A stretch of DNA of 64,000 nucleotides from Amycolatopsis vancoresmycina (GTDB lineage Bacteria; Actinomycetota; Actinomycetes; Mycobacteriales; Pseudonocardiaceae). The stretch spans positions 1 to 64,000 of the forward strand of contig NZ_JNYY01000031.1 of assembly GCF_000716785.1 (NCBI RefSeq). Direction: 5' to 3'. The notes under the pieces are model-generated. The model made no database searches. It saw only the letters and a list, made by a program, of their open reading frames with translations, and was not told the DNA's origin. Shown here piece by piece: positions 39,801 to 47,682 of the stretch; position 1 is the first letter of the stretch, and each line of letters starts with the position of its first letter. Both the position numbers and the translations under genes were made by a program.

Positions 39801-41195
39801 TCACCAGCCCGTCAGCAGCAGGTGGTTGACGGCCAGGGCCGTCGCCGCCTGCGCGGCCAGCCACCACCGGCGCCCGGGCCGCGGCAGCAGGGCCGTCATC
39901 GGCAGCAACCACGCCCCGAACGGTAACCAGATCCGTTCGGTTTCGGCCTTCGACAGGCCCGAGACGTCGGCGAAGAGGATGGCGGCCAGCGCGGCGAGGC
40001 CGAGCAGGAGCACCGGGTCGGTGAGCAGGGCCCGGCGCGGGGACCCCAGCCCTCGCCGGACGGCGGCCACCACCGCGGGGCCGAGGGCGACGGTCACCGC
40101 CGCGAGGTCGGCCCACACCCAGTACGAGTAGGGCCGGACCAGCGCGACACCCTGGTAGTAGCGCTCGACGACCAGGTGGTAGCCGTCGAGCCACCAGAAG
40201 CCGGCCCAGGCGAAGACGCCGACGACGGCCAGCGCCGCGGCGATCGCGAGGGCCGCCGCCCGCCACTGCCGGCCGAGGACGGCGACGGCCAAGGCGAGCA
40301 CGCCGAGCAGCACCAGGCCGTAGGACAGGAAAATGCCGAAGCCGAGCAGGAGGCCGGCGGCCAGCCCGGCCGGAACGGCGTACCGGCCGCCGTCGGCGAA
40401 CCCCTTCGCGGACAGCGCGAGCAAGGCCAGTCCGGTGGCCGTCACCCCGGCGAACAGGCCGTCCGCGGACACGCCGATCCACACCGCGCCGGGGGTGAGG
40501 ACGGCGAACGGCAGCACCTCGCGGGCCGTCTCGGGCCGGCCGAGCAGGGCGACGGTGGCCGGCACCGCCACCGCCACCAGGCTGCCGACGAGCACGACGG
40601 CTGTGGCCGCCCACGCGCCGCCGTGCAGGCCGAACCGGTCCAGCCAGACGAAGACGAGCGTCGCGCCCGGCGGGTGCCCGGACACGTGCGTCGTCCACGA
40701 GTTCGGCTGGAAGTCGAGGATGCGGGAGGAGAACTCGCGCAGCATCCGCGGGATGTCGGTGATCCCGGGCACCTCGTGGAGGTACTCCTGCGGGATGGTG
40801 AGGTGGCCGGCGAAGCCGCGGGCCCAGCCGTCGACCATGGCCAGCGAGAAGATCCAGGCGAGGGAGGCGAGGTAGCCGGCGGCGAGCGCGCCGCGCCACG
40901 GCAGGCGGGCGGCCAGCGCCGGGCCGTGAAGTACCACCGCGACCGCGACGAGCACGGCGAACACCGAACCCGGCCCGACGTGCGGCAGCCAGTCGGCGAA
41001 CAACGGCGGCGCGGACACGAAGATGACCACGCCGGAGTTCGGCCGGTTGTAGTACCAGCCGACGGCGGTGGCCGCGGCGACGAGCACCGCGGCGGCCGCC
41101 ACGGCGAGGAGGTCGGCGCGGCGGCCGGAGACCGGGGCTGCTGGTTCGCGGGCAGGCGGCTCGGCGAGCCGGGCTGCCGGGTTCGGCTCGCTCAT
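39801..41195 (-). CDS. Polytopic GT-C-like glycosyltransferase
   Basis: 464 residues with about ten or eleven membrane helices after a basic, Pro-rich N-terminus. The long extracellular loops (NRPNSGVVIFVSAPPLFADWLP; EYLHEVPGITDIPRMLREF; HVSGHPPGATL) have the look of polyprenyl-phosphate-sugar-dependent GT-C enzymes such as mannosyltransferases, but the usual N-terminal DD/DE dyad is not obvious. It is encoded before the RR/HK pair, divergent from the GT2 operon. Proposed role: extracytoplasmic transfer of a sugar that the neighbouring GT2 loads on polyprenyl phosphate. That role is inference. Confidence 0.72.
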   Translation of the reverse strand: MSEPNPAARLAEPPAREPAAPVSGRRADLLAVAAAAVLVAAATAVGWYYNRPNSGVVIFVSAPPLFADWLPHVGPGSVFAVLVAVAVVLHGPALAARLPWRGALAAGYLASLAWIFSLAMVDGWARGFAGHLTIPQEYLHEVPGITDIPRMLREFSSRILDFQPNSWTTHVSGHPPGATLVFVWLDRFGLHGGAWAATAVVLVGSLVAVAVPATVALLGRPETAREVLPFAVLTPGAVWIGVSADGLFAGVTATGLALLALSAKGFADGGRYAVPAGLAAGLLLGFGIFLSYGLVLLGVLALAVAVLGRQWRAAALAIAAALAVVGVFAWAGFWWLDGYHLVVERYYQGVALVRPYSYWVWADLAAVTVALGPAVVAAVRRGLGSPRRALLTDPVLLLGLAALAAILFADVSGLSKAETERIWLPFGAWLLPMTALLPRPGRRWWLAAQAATALAVNHLLLTGW

Positions 41196-41246
41196 CGCCG
41201 ACCACCCTAGGTCCGCCGAGCCCGGTCGGCGCCGCGGGAACGGCAG

Positions 41247-41264
41247 CCGTAACGACGCGGTAAG
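41247..41264. promoter_or_regulatory. Direct repeats spaced 11 bp in the glycosyltransferase divergent promoter
   Basis: CCGTAAC (41247-41253) and CGGTAAG (41258-41264) start exactly 11 bp apart. CGGTAAG recurs at about 41286 and its complement at about 41334. Direct repeats one helical turn apart are the usual binding site of OmpR-family regulators, and one is encoded in the operon to the left. Confidence 0.45.
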
Positions 41265-41339
41265 AACTCGCCGGACGTCATGATTCGGTAAGCCCCGCAA
41301 GGGTTCTGCGGCAATGTGAGCGGCCTTACGGTCGGCGCC

Positions 41340-41999
41340 GTGACTGACTCAGAAGTGGACGTCGTCCTGCCCTGCCTCGACGAAGCGGCGGCCCTGCCCG
41401 GCGTGCTGGCCGGGCTGCCGCCGAACTACCGCGCGATCGTGGTCGACAACGGTTCGGCCGACGGCTCACCCGAAGTGGCGGCCTCGCTCGGCGCGAAGGT
41501 CGTCCACGAACCGCGTCGCGGCTACGGCGCGGCCGTGCACACGGGCCTGGAGGCCGCCACCGCGGACATCGTGTGCTTCGCCGACGCCGACGGTTCTCTG
41601 GACCTCGCCGACCTGCCGCAGCTGGTGCGCGCGGTCGAGGGCGGTGCGGATCTGGCCGTCGGACGCCGGGTGCCGACCGGGCCCGGGGTGTGGCCGTGGC
41701 ACGCGCGAGCGGGCAACGCCGTGCTGGCGCTGCTGTTGCGCAGCCGCGGGCTGCCGGTCCGCGACATCGCGCCGCTGCGCGCCGCGGACCGCCTGGCGCT
41801 GCTCCGCCTCGGCGTCGCCGACCGCGCGTTCGGCTACCCGCTGGAGCTGCTGATCAAGGCGCAGCGCGCCGGGTGGCAGGTCCGCGAGTTCGACGTCCGC
41901 TACGGCGAGCGCGCCAAGGGCACGAAGTCGAAGGTGTCCGGTTCGGCGCGGGGCACGCTGCGCGCGGTCCGCGACTTCGGGCGGGTGCTGGCCCGATGA
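41340..41999 (+). CDS. GT2-family glycosyltransferase (polyprenyl-phosphate-sugar synthase-like)
   Basis: 219 residues from GTG 41340 (GTG 41316 is possible). GT-A fold: VVLPCLDEAAALPGVLAGLP, VDNGSADGSPE, RRGYGAAVHTGLEAA, and the metal-binding DADGSLDL. The tail RYGERAKGTKSKVSGSARGTLRA is typical of dolichyl/polyprenyl-phosphate mannose or glucose synthase relatives without C-terminal membrane helices. It overlaps the DUF2064 gene by 4 bp (ATGA). Likely loads a sugar for the membrane GT-C enzyme; this is inferred. Confidence 0.88.
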   Translation: MTDSEVDVVLPCLDEAAALPGVLAGLPPNYRAIVVDNGSADGSPEVAASLGAKVVHEPRRGYGAAVHTGLEAATADIVCFADADGSLDLADLPQLVRAVEGGADLAVGRRVPTGPGVWPWHARAGNAVLALLLRSRGLPVRDIAPLRAADRLALLRLGVADRAFGYPLELLIKAQRAGWQVREFDVRYGERAKGTKSKVSGSARGTLRAVRDFGRVLAR

Positions 42000-42676
42000 C
42001 ACCTCCCTTCGTCCTGCTGGTGGTGGCCAAGGCGCCGGTCCCGGGGCTGGCCAAGACCCGGCTCTGCCCGCCCGCGACGCCGGCCGAAGCGGCGGACATC
42101 GCCGCGGCCGCCCTGCTCGACACGCTCGACGCCGTCTGCGCGGTACCCGGCGCCGTGCCGGTCGTCGCGATGACCGGCGATCTCGGCGCGGCCGCCCGGG
42201 GCCCCGAACTCGGGACGGCGCTGCGGCGCGTCACCGTCCTCCCGCAGCGTGGGCGGGACTTCGGCGCCCGGCTGGCGAACGCCCACGCGGATGCCGCCGC
42301 GGAGCACGCCGGGCTGCCGATCGTCCAGATCGGCATGGACACCCCGCAGGTCACGCCGGTGTCCCTCGCCGCGGCCGCCGCACCCGTCCTTGGCGGCGGC
42401 GACTCGGTGCTCGGCTTGGCCTTGGACGGCGGCTGGTGGGTGCTGGGCCTGGCCGATCCGCGGCACGCGCAGGTCCTCGCGGACGTCCCGATGTCCCGCG
42501 ACGACACCGGCGACCGCACCTTGCACGCCCTCACCACGTGCGGGTTGCAGCCAGAGCAGGCCGCGCGTCTGTCCGATGTGGACACGATGGCCGAAGCCCG
42601 CTCGGTGGCGGCAGCCTGCCCGGACGGCCGGTTCGCGCACGCCGTCGCGGCGGTCGGCGGACGGGCGGTCGCGTGA
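41996..42676 (+). CDS. DUF2064 (TIGR04282-type) nucleotidyl/glycosyltransferase-like protein
   Basis: 226 residues. GT-A-like fold: VVAKAPVPGLAKTRLCPP is the N-terminal substrate loop of DUF2064, IGMDTPQVTP replaces the family IGSDCPxL, and ALDGGWWVLGL matches the family DGGYxLIGL. Annotated widely as 'arsenosugar biosynthesis glycosyltransferase', yet no ArsM or radical-SAM partner is here, so that name should not be taken literally. Coupled to GT2 (ATGA) and to the methyltransferase (TGATG). Confidence 0.87.
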   Translation: MTPPFVLLVVAKAPVPGLAKTRLCPPATPAEAADIAAAALLDTLDAVCAVPGAVPVVAMTGDLGAAARGPELGTALRRVTVLPQRGRDFGARLANAHADAAAEHAGLPIVQIGMDTPQVTPVSLAAAAAPVLGGGDSVLGLALDGGWWVLGLADPRHAQVLADVPMSRDDTGDRTLHALTTCGLQPEQAARLSDVDTMAEARSVAAACPDGRFAHAVAAVGGRAVA

Positions 42677-43308
42677 TGACGGCCCCGGCGACCACCGGGC
42701 ACGAGTTCGACCGCGGGCTGCTCGGCCAGCACTGCTGGCTCGAGCTGGCGAACGGCGAGCGGATCGAGCTGCCGGTCGAACGCTGGACCGAGCCGTCCGA
42801 AGGCGACGACGTCCTGCTCGACGCCTGCTCCGGCCCGACCGTCGACCTCGGGTGCGGCCCGGGCCGGCTCACCGCGGCGCTGGCCGGGCGCGGGGTCGTC
42901 GCGCTGGGCGTGGACAGCTCGCGCACGGCCGTCGCGCTGACCCGGCGTCGCGGCGGAAGTGCGTTGCAGCGCAACATCTTCGACCGCCTGCCGGGCGAAG
43001 GCCGCTGGCAGCACGCTCTGCTCGCGGACGGCAACATCGGCATCGGCGGCGACCCGGCCGCGCTGCTGCGGCGCACGGCGCGGCTGATCGCCGCCGACGG
43101 CGACGTCCTCGTCGAGCTGGAACCGCCCGGCCACGGCCTGCGGCACGAGCGCGTCCGGCTCCGGCCCGGCCACGCCGACGTCGCCTGGTTCACCTGGGCC
43201 TGGGTCGGGGTGGACGCGATCGCGGAAGTCGCCGTGCGCGCCGGGTTGCGCGTCGGCTGGACCACCCGGCGCGGGCAGCGCTGGTTCGCACGGTTGGAGC
43301 GGCTGTGA
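42676..43308 (+). CDS. Class I SAM-dependent methyltransferase
   Basis: 210 residues. The SAM loop VDLGCGPGRLTAALAGRG is near residue 57. Later, VVALGVDSSRTAVALTRRRG and ADGNIGIGGDPAALLRRTARLI complete the fold. No substrate-specific motif. ATG 42676 overlaps the preceding stop (TGATG), and its own stop overlaps the next GTG. Always found with DUF2064 and GT2 in this cluster type as far as I recall, so a common pathway is likely. Confidence 0.85.
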   Translation: MTAPATTGHEFDRGLLGQHCWLELANGERIELPVERWTEPSEGDDVLLDACSGPTVDLGCGPGRLTAALAGRGVVALGVDSSRTAVALTRRRGGSALQRNIFDRLPGEGRWQHALLADGNIGIGGDPAALLRRTARLIAADGDVLVELEPPGHGLRHERVRLRPGHADVAWFTWAWVGVDAIAEVAVRAGLRVGWTTRRGQRWFARLERL

Positions 43309-44423
43309 AGCTCCCAATCCCGCAGGAAGAACAGTTCCGGGCGCCGGCGCACCACGAACGCGTGACGTCGAAGATCGGCCTGGCGCTCGCGATCACGTTC
43401 ACCACGTGTTTCGTGACCGGGCTGATCAGCCACCTGATCCAGCACCCGCCCGGGTGGTTCTGGTGGCCCAGCCGCCCGGCCGGGCTCTACCGCGTCACCC
43501 AGGGGATGCACGTGATCTCCGGCGTGGCGTCGATCCCGTTGCTGCTGGCGAAGCTGTGGAGCGTCTACCCGAAGCTGTTCGGCCGGCCGCTCGTCCGCTC
43601 GCTGCCGCACGCCCTGGAGCGGCTGTCGATCCTGGTGCTGTCCGGCGCGGCGTTCTTCGAGCTGACGACCGGGCTGCTGAACGTCGCGCAGAACTACCCG
43701 TGGGGCTTCTACTTCCCGCAGGTGCACTACGCGGTCGCGTGGCTGGCGATCGGGTCGATCCTGGTGCACGTCGCGGTGAAGCTGCCGGTGATCCGCCGGG
43801 CCCTGAGCCGGACCCCCGCCGCCGAGGAGCCGCCGGCCGAGGGGCTGTCCCGGCGCGGCTTCCTCGTCACGACCGGGCTCGCGACCGGCGTCGCGGTGGT
43901 GGCCACGGCCGGTGCGACGGTCCCGTTCCTGCGCGGCGTCTCCGGCCTCTCCTGGAAGACGGGCAAGGGCACGCAGAACCTGCCGGTGAACCGCACAGCG
44001 GCGGCCGCGGGAATCACCTGGTCGCCCTCCTGGCGGCTCTCGGTGGTGACGCCGCGCGGCACGACGAAGTTCTCGCTCGACGAGCTGCGCGCCCTGCCGC
44101 AGACGACGGCGGAGCTGCCGATCGCCTGCGTGGAGGGCTGGAGCCAGTCGGCCACCTGGCGCGGGATCGCCCTGCCCACGCTCCTGAAGGCCGTCGGCGC
44201 CGCACCCGGCACGGCGGTCCGGGTGTCCTCTTCGGAGCGTGGCGGCCTCTACGGCGTCAGCGTCCTCCCCGGCGAGCACACGGCCGACGAACTGACGCTG
44301 CTGGCCCTGGAGCTGAACGGCGAGGTGCTTGCTCCCGACCACGGCTTCCCCTGCCGGGTCATCGCCCCGAACCGGCCCGGCGTGCTGCAGACGAAGTGGG
44401 TCACGAAGCTGGAGGTGCTGTGA
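43305..44423 (+). CDS. Membrane cytochrome-b-like/molybdopterin oxidoreductase fusion
   Basis: 372 residues. The N-terminal half (about 20-165) has four membrane helices with His residues (SHLIQHPP, MHVISGV, VHYAVAW, ILVHVAVKLP), like a b-type cytochrome. Then comes an internal twin-arginine motif SRRGFL (182-187) with a hydrophobic stretch. Finally a sulfite-oxidase/MsrP-type Mo-cofactor domain (about 215-372) has the Mo-ligating Cys candidate C275 in CVEGWS and PNRPGVLQTKWVTKLEV. Haem and Mo domain in one chain would pass electrons across the membrane. Moco insertion before Tat export would require an unusual topology. Substrate unknown. Confidence 0.83.
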   Translation: MKLPIPQEEQFRAPAHHERVTSKIGLALAITFTTCFVTGLISHLIQHPPGWFWWPSRPAGLYRVTQGMHVISGVASIPLLLAKLWSVYPKLFGRPLVRSLPHALERLSILVLSGAAFFELTTGLLNVAQNYPWGFYFPQVHYAVAWLAIGSILVHVAVKLPVIRRALSRTPAAEEPPAEGLSRRGFLVTTGLATGVAVVATAGATVPFLRGVSGLSWKTGKGTQNLPVNRTAAAAGITWSPSWRLSVVTPRGTTKFSLDELRALPQTTAELPIACVEGWSQSATWRGIALPTLLKAVGAAPGTAVRVSSSERGGLYGVSVLPGEHTADELTLLALELNGEVLAPDHGFPCRVIAPNRPGVLQTKWVTKLEVL

Positions 44424-44965
44424 AAACCGCTCGCGTGCTCCTCACCCTGCCGGGTCTCGCGGCGCTGGCGTGGGGGGTGGTGCTGTTCGCCGAATACGCG
44501 CTGCCGCTGCGTCCGGACGTCTTCGGCACGGTGGGCTGGATCGTCGGCGGCCCGATCCTGAACGACGCCGTCGTCGCCCCGCTGACGGCGGTCCTCGGCC
44601 TCGTCCTGGCCCGCCTCCTCCCGTCCCGCTGGAAGGCCCCGGTCATCACCGGCACGGTCACCACCGGCGTGCTGGCCATCCTGGCGTTCCCGCTGCTCTG
44701 GCGCTCGTACGGAACCCCGCCGATGCCCGGCCTCCACGACGGCAACCCCACCCTCGGCCTGACCCTCACCCTGGCCGCGGTCTGGCTGGCGGTGATCCTG
44801 ACGGCCCTGACCCGCCGAGTCGTCCCCCCAATCACACGTGATGCCCCTCCAATCACGAGTGATGCCCCTCCAGTCACGCGAGACGCCCCGGCCGACACGC
44901 CAACCGCCCCTCCAGGCACGCGAACCGACCCTCCGGGTACGCCGGCCGACCGTCCCGGTACCTGA
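44420..44965 (+). CDS. Small membrane protein with a 7-residue repeat tail
   Basis: 181 residues from GTG 44420, overlapping the oxidoreductase stop by 4 bp. Four membrane helices (about 7-25, 38-60, 68-92, 108-130) are followed by a tail of six heptads of the type P-x-T-x-D-A-P (from about residue 134). The tail is encoded by a 21-bp tandem repeat (44830-44955). No domain is recognised. Being last in the operon, it may assist the membrane oxidoreductase or glycan export; this is inferred from position only. Confidence 0.75.
   Translation: MKTARVLLTLPGLAALAWGVVLFAEYALPLRPDVFGTVGWIVGGPILNDAVVAPLTAVLGLVLARLLPSRWKAPVITGTVTTGVLAILAFPLLWRSYGTPPMPGLHDGNPTLGLTLTLAAVWLAVILTALTRRVVPPITRDAPPITSDAPPVTRDAPADTPTAPPGTRTDPPGTPADRPGT
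44830..44955 (+). repeat. Six-copy 21-bp tandem repeat inside a coding region
   Basis: Units start at 44830, 44851, 44872, 44894, 44914 and 44935. The first two differ at only two positions; the rest decay progressively around a CACGCG...CCCTCC core (unit 3 is 22 nt, unit 4 is 20 nt). Units pair internally (CACACGTG, CACGAGTG), giving each a small dyad. The frame is kept overall, giving the proline/threonine tail of the upstream protein. Confidence 0.8.
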
Positions 44966-44970
44966 CCCGG

Positions 44971-45027
44971 CCACAAAGCGGCCACGCGCGACCGGCATCG
45001 AGTGCCTGGTCGCGCGTGGCCTTGTGG
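44971..45027. terminator. Long bidirectional hairpin between convergent operons
   Basis: GGCCACGCGCGACC (44980-44993) pairs perfectly over 14 bp with GGTCGCGCGTGGCC (45008-45021). An outer stem CCACAA/TTGTGG (44971-44976, 45022-45027) extends it past a 3-nt bulge. It separates the Mo-oxidoreductase operon from htrA. Confidence 0.8.
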
Positions 45028-45103
45028 GTCCGGCCCCGGGAAACGGGGGTCGAGCCGAAGTTGGTCTCGGCCGCACCACGGCGGCCGAGCGTCTCGAAGA
45101 GGA

Positions 45104-46528
45104 TCAGTTGGGCTGGACGGGCTGGCCGCCGAGCGTCACCTCGACCGTGCGGCCGTCGGACAGCGTGAACGTCGCCTTCTCGTCCGGTGCCCGGGTGCGG
45201 ACCGCCGCGACCAGTGTGTCGGCCGAGTCGATCGTGCGGTCGTCGATCTTGGTGACGATGTCGCCCGCCTTCAGGCCGGCCTTCTCCGCCGGGCTGCCGG
45301 CGGTGATGGCGCCGAGTTCCGCGCCACCCTGCGGGGCGTCCTTCACCTGGGCGCCGATGTAGGTCTGCACCGCTTGGCCGGTCTTGATGATCGTGTCCGC
45401 CGTGCGGCGCGCCTGGTCGATCGGGATGGCGAAGCCGATGCCGACGTTGCCGCCTTCGGACGCGCCCTGGCCCTGGCCGCCGGACGCCGACTGCGGGCTG
45501 TAGATGGCCGAGTTGATGCCGATGACCTGGCCGGCCATGTTCGCCAGCGGGCCACCCGAGTTGCCCGGGTTGATCGCCGCGTCGGTCTGGACCGCGTCCA
45601 TCACCGTCGTCTGGTCGCCGCTGCTGCCGCCGGCGCGCACCGGCCGGTGCAGCGAGCTCACGATGCCCGAGGTGACCGTGCCGGCCAGCTCGAACGGCGA
45701 GCCGATGGCGACCACCGACTGGCCGACGCGCAGGTCGTCGGACCGGCCGATCTCCACCGGGGTCAGGTTGTTGACGCCGCTGACCTTGACGACGGCGATG
45801 TCGGTCGTCGGGTCACGGCCGATGACCTTGGCGGGGGCCTTCTTGCCGTCCTGGAACACCGCCTGGATCTGGCCACCGTTCGCGGCGACCTCGACGACGT
45901 GGTTGTTGGTCAGGATGTAGCCGTCGGTGCTGATGACGAAGCCGGAGCCCTCGCCCGCCCCCTGCTGGCCGCTGACCTGCAGCTCGACGACGCTCGGCGA
46001 CAGCTTCTGCGCGACGGCCTCGACCGAGCCGGCGGGCGCGTTGCCGGTCTGCTGGGCCGGCTTCGGCGCGTCGAGGGCGTTGCCGGCCGGACCCGACGTC
46101 CCGCCGGTCAGGTACCCGACCGCCCCGCCCGCGATGCCGCCGACCAGCAGCGCGACCAGCGCCACCCCGGCGAGCAGCTTCCCGCTGGACCGCTTGGGCT
46201 GCGGAGCCGCCGGCGTGTTGTAGACCGCCGTGCCGGGCTGCCCGTACGGGTTCGGCGGCGGGTAGACGCTCTGCTGCGTCTGGCCGGACGGCAGCTGCGC
46301 ACCCTGGGCGGACCACGGGTTCGCGCTCTGCGCGCCGTACGACGACGACGGATCGGCCCCGGTCACCGCGTGGTAGGAGGGCTCCGAATACTGCGGCGCA
46401 CCGCCGGACTCGGGCTGGGCCTGCTCACCGTACGGGCTCCCCGCCCAACCGCCCTGCGCCGGCTGCTGGCCGGTCTCGGGGTGCCTCGGCGCCGCGGGGT
46501 CGTGTGCGCTGGGGTCGTTCTCGGTCAT
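45104..46528 (-). CDS. htrA: HtrA/DegP-like serine protease with PDZ domain (PepD-like)
   Basis: 474 residues. A cytoplasmic disordered, Gln/Pro/Ser-rich N-terminus (1 to about 115) precedes one membrane helix (about 118-141), placing the protease outside. Trypsin-like domain with H210 (TNNHVV), D243 (TTDIAVVKV) and S324 (GNSGGPL). One PDZ domain (about 385-470: IGAQVKDAPQGGAELGAI, AGLKAGDIVTKIDD). It degrades or refolds damaged envelope proteins. It is the counterpart of M. tuberculosis pepD (Rv0983), which MprAB controls; an MprA-like repeat lies just upstream here. Confidence 0.94.
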   Translation of the reverse strand: MTENDPSAHDPAAPRHPETGQQPAQGGWAGSPYGEQAQPESGGAPQYSEPSYHAVTGADPSSSYGAQSANPWSAQGAQLPSGQTQQSVYPPPNPYGQPGTAVYNTPAAPQPKRSSGKLLAGVALVALLVGGIAGGAVGYLTGGTSGPAGNALDAPKPAQQTGNAPAGSVEAVAQKLSPSVVELQVSGQQGAGEGSGFVISTDGYILTNNHVVEVAANGGQIQAVFQDGKKAPAKVIGRDPTTDIAVVKVSGVNNLTPVEIGRSDDLRVGQSVVAIGSPFELAGTVTSGIVSSLHRPVRAGGSSGDQTTVMDAVQTDAAINPGNSGGPLANMAGQVIGINSAIYSPQSASGGQGQGASEGGNVGIGFAIPIDQARRTADTIIKTGQAVQTYIGAQVKDAPQGGAELGAITAGSPAEKAGLKAGDIVTKIDDRTIDSADTLVAAVRTRAPDEKATFTLSDGRTVEVTLGGQPVQPN

Positions 46529-46549
46529 GTCCTCACCTTGCGCGATGGT

Positions 46550-46567
46550 CCTGAGAGGTTCCTGAGC
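46550..46567 (-). promoter_or_regulatory. MprA-like direct repeat upstream of htrA
   Basis: Reading toward htrA: GCTCAGG-AACC-TCTCAGG, two 7-bp direct repeats starting 11 bp apart, 22 bp before the ATG. The same architecture is found before the mprA gene (50773-50790). MprA of M. tuberculosis binds loosely conserved direct repeats and controls pepD, so the match is meaningful. Binding itself is inferred. Confidence 0.6.
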
Positions 46568-46599
46568 CGAACCTGTGCATCGCAGATGAGTATGGCCGC

Positions 46600-47682
46600 T
46601 CAGCCCGCCGCGCGGAGCCGTTCCGCGATCTGCTCCGGCGTCGCGTCGTTGATCCACACCGCCATGCCCGATTCGGACCCGGCCAGGTACTTCAGCTTGT
46701 CCTTCGCCCGCAGGACGGAGAACAGCTCCAGGTGCAGCCAGCCGAGCTCCCGGTCGCGGCGCACCGGCGCCTGGTGCCACGCCGCGATGTACGGCAGCGG
46801 CCGGTCGTACAGCGCGTCGCAGCGGCGCAGCACGTCGAGGTAGACCTCGGCGAAGTCGTCGCGCTCGGCGTCGGTCAGCGCGGGGATGTCCGGGACCTGC
46901 CGGTGCGGCACGATCTGGACCTGGACCGGCCAGCGCGCCGCCGGCGGCACGTACGCCGTCCAGTGCTCGCCGGACGTCACCACGCGCGCGCCGGACTTCT
47001 GCTCGGCCGCGAGCACGTCTCCCAGCACCGGGCGGCCGTGTTCGGCCTGGTAGGCGCGGGCGACGTCGAGCATCCGCTCGGTCTTCGGGGTGACGAACGG
47101 GTAGCCGTAGATCTGCCCGTGCGGGTGCGACAGCGTGACGCCGATTTCCTCGCCGCGGTTCTCGAACGGGAAGACCTGCTCGACGCCGGGCACGGCGGAC
47201 AGCCCGGTCGTGCGGTCCGCCCAGGCGTCCACCACGGCCCGCACGTGCTTCGCGCTCAGCTGGGCGAAGGACCCGTCGTGGTCGCTGGTGAAGCAGACGA
47301 CCTCGCAGCGGCCGCGGCCGGGCCGCACCGGCACCAGCCCGGCACCATCCACAGTGGACGGCTCGCCGACGACGTCCTCGGCGAAGGACGGGAACCGGTT
47401 CTCGAAGACGACGACGTCGTAATCGCTTTCCGGGATCTCGCTCGGCTTGCCGGGCTTGCTCGGGCAGAGCGGGCACAGGTCGGCCGGCGGCTTGTAGGTC
47501 CGCGTCTGCCGGTGCGCGGCCATCGCGACCCACTCACCGGTCAGCGGGTCCAGCCGGATCTCCGACGCGGCCGAAACCGGCGGCAGGTCGCGGGTGTCCT
47601 CGGCGACGCGGTCGGGCGCGCCGGGCTGGTCGAAGTAGATGATCTCCCGGCCGTCGGCCAGGTGTCGTACGGTGCGCTTCAC
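46600..47682 (-). CDS. galT: Galactose-1-phosphate uridylyltransferase
   Basis: 360 residues, the usual GalT length. Exchanges UMP between UDP-glucose and galactose-1-phosphate in the Leloir pathway. Zinc Cys pair C70-x-x-C73 (LCPLCPS), the active-site H186-P-H188-G-Q motif with nucleophile H188, and VQIVPHRQVPDIPAL. GTG 47682 overlaps the stop of the DeoR-type regulator by 4 bp, so both are one operon. galK and galE are not adjacent; the epimerase at 36158 is not an obvious GalE. Confidence 0.95.
   Translation of the reverse strand: MKRTVRHLADGREIIYFDQPGAPDRVAEDTRDLPPVSAASEIRLDPLTGEWVAMAAHRQTRTYKPPADLCPLCPSKPGKPSEIPESDYDVVVFENRFPSFAEDVVGEPSTVDGAGLVPVRPGRGRCEVVCFTSDHDGSFAQLSAKHVRAVVDAWADRTTGLSAVPGVEQVFPFENRGEEIGVTLSHPHGQIYGYPFVTPKTERMLDVARAYQAEHGRPVLGDVLAAEQKSGARVVTSGEHWTAYVPPAARWPVQVQIVPHRQVPDIPALTDAERDDFAEVYLDVLRRCDALYDRPLPYIAAWHQAPVRRDRELGWLHLELFSVLRAKDKLKYLAGSESGMAVWINDATPEQIAERLRAAG

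Noticed and set aside
41996..42676. Arsenosugar biosynthesis, from the usual name of the DUF2064 family
   Set aside because: No ArsM-type methyltransferase motif or radical-SAM partner is present; the adjacent methyltransferase is generic.
44830..44955. CRISPR array
   Set aside because: Units are contiguous 21-nt repeats without spacers, lie inside a coding frame, and no cas gene is present.
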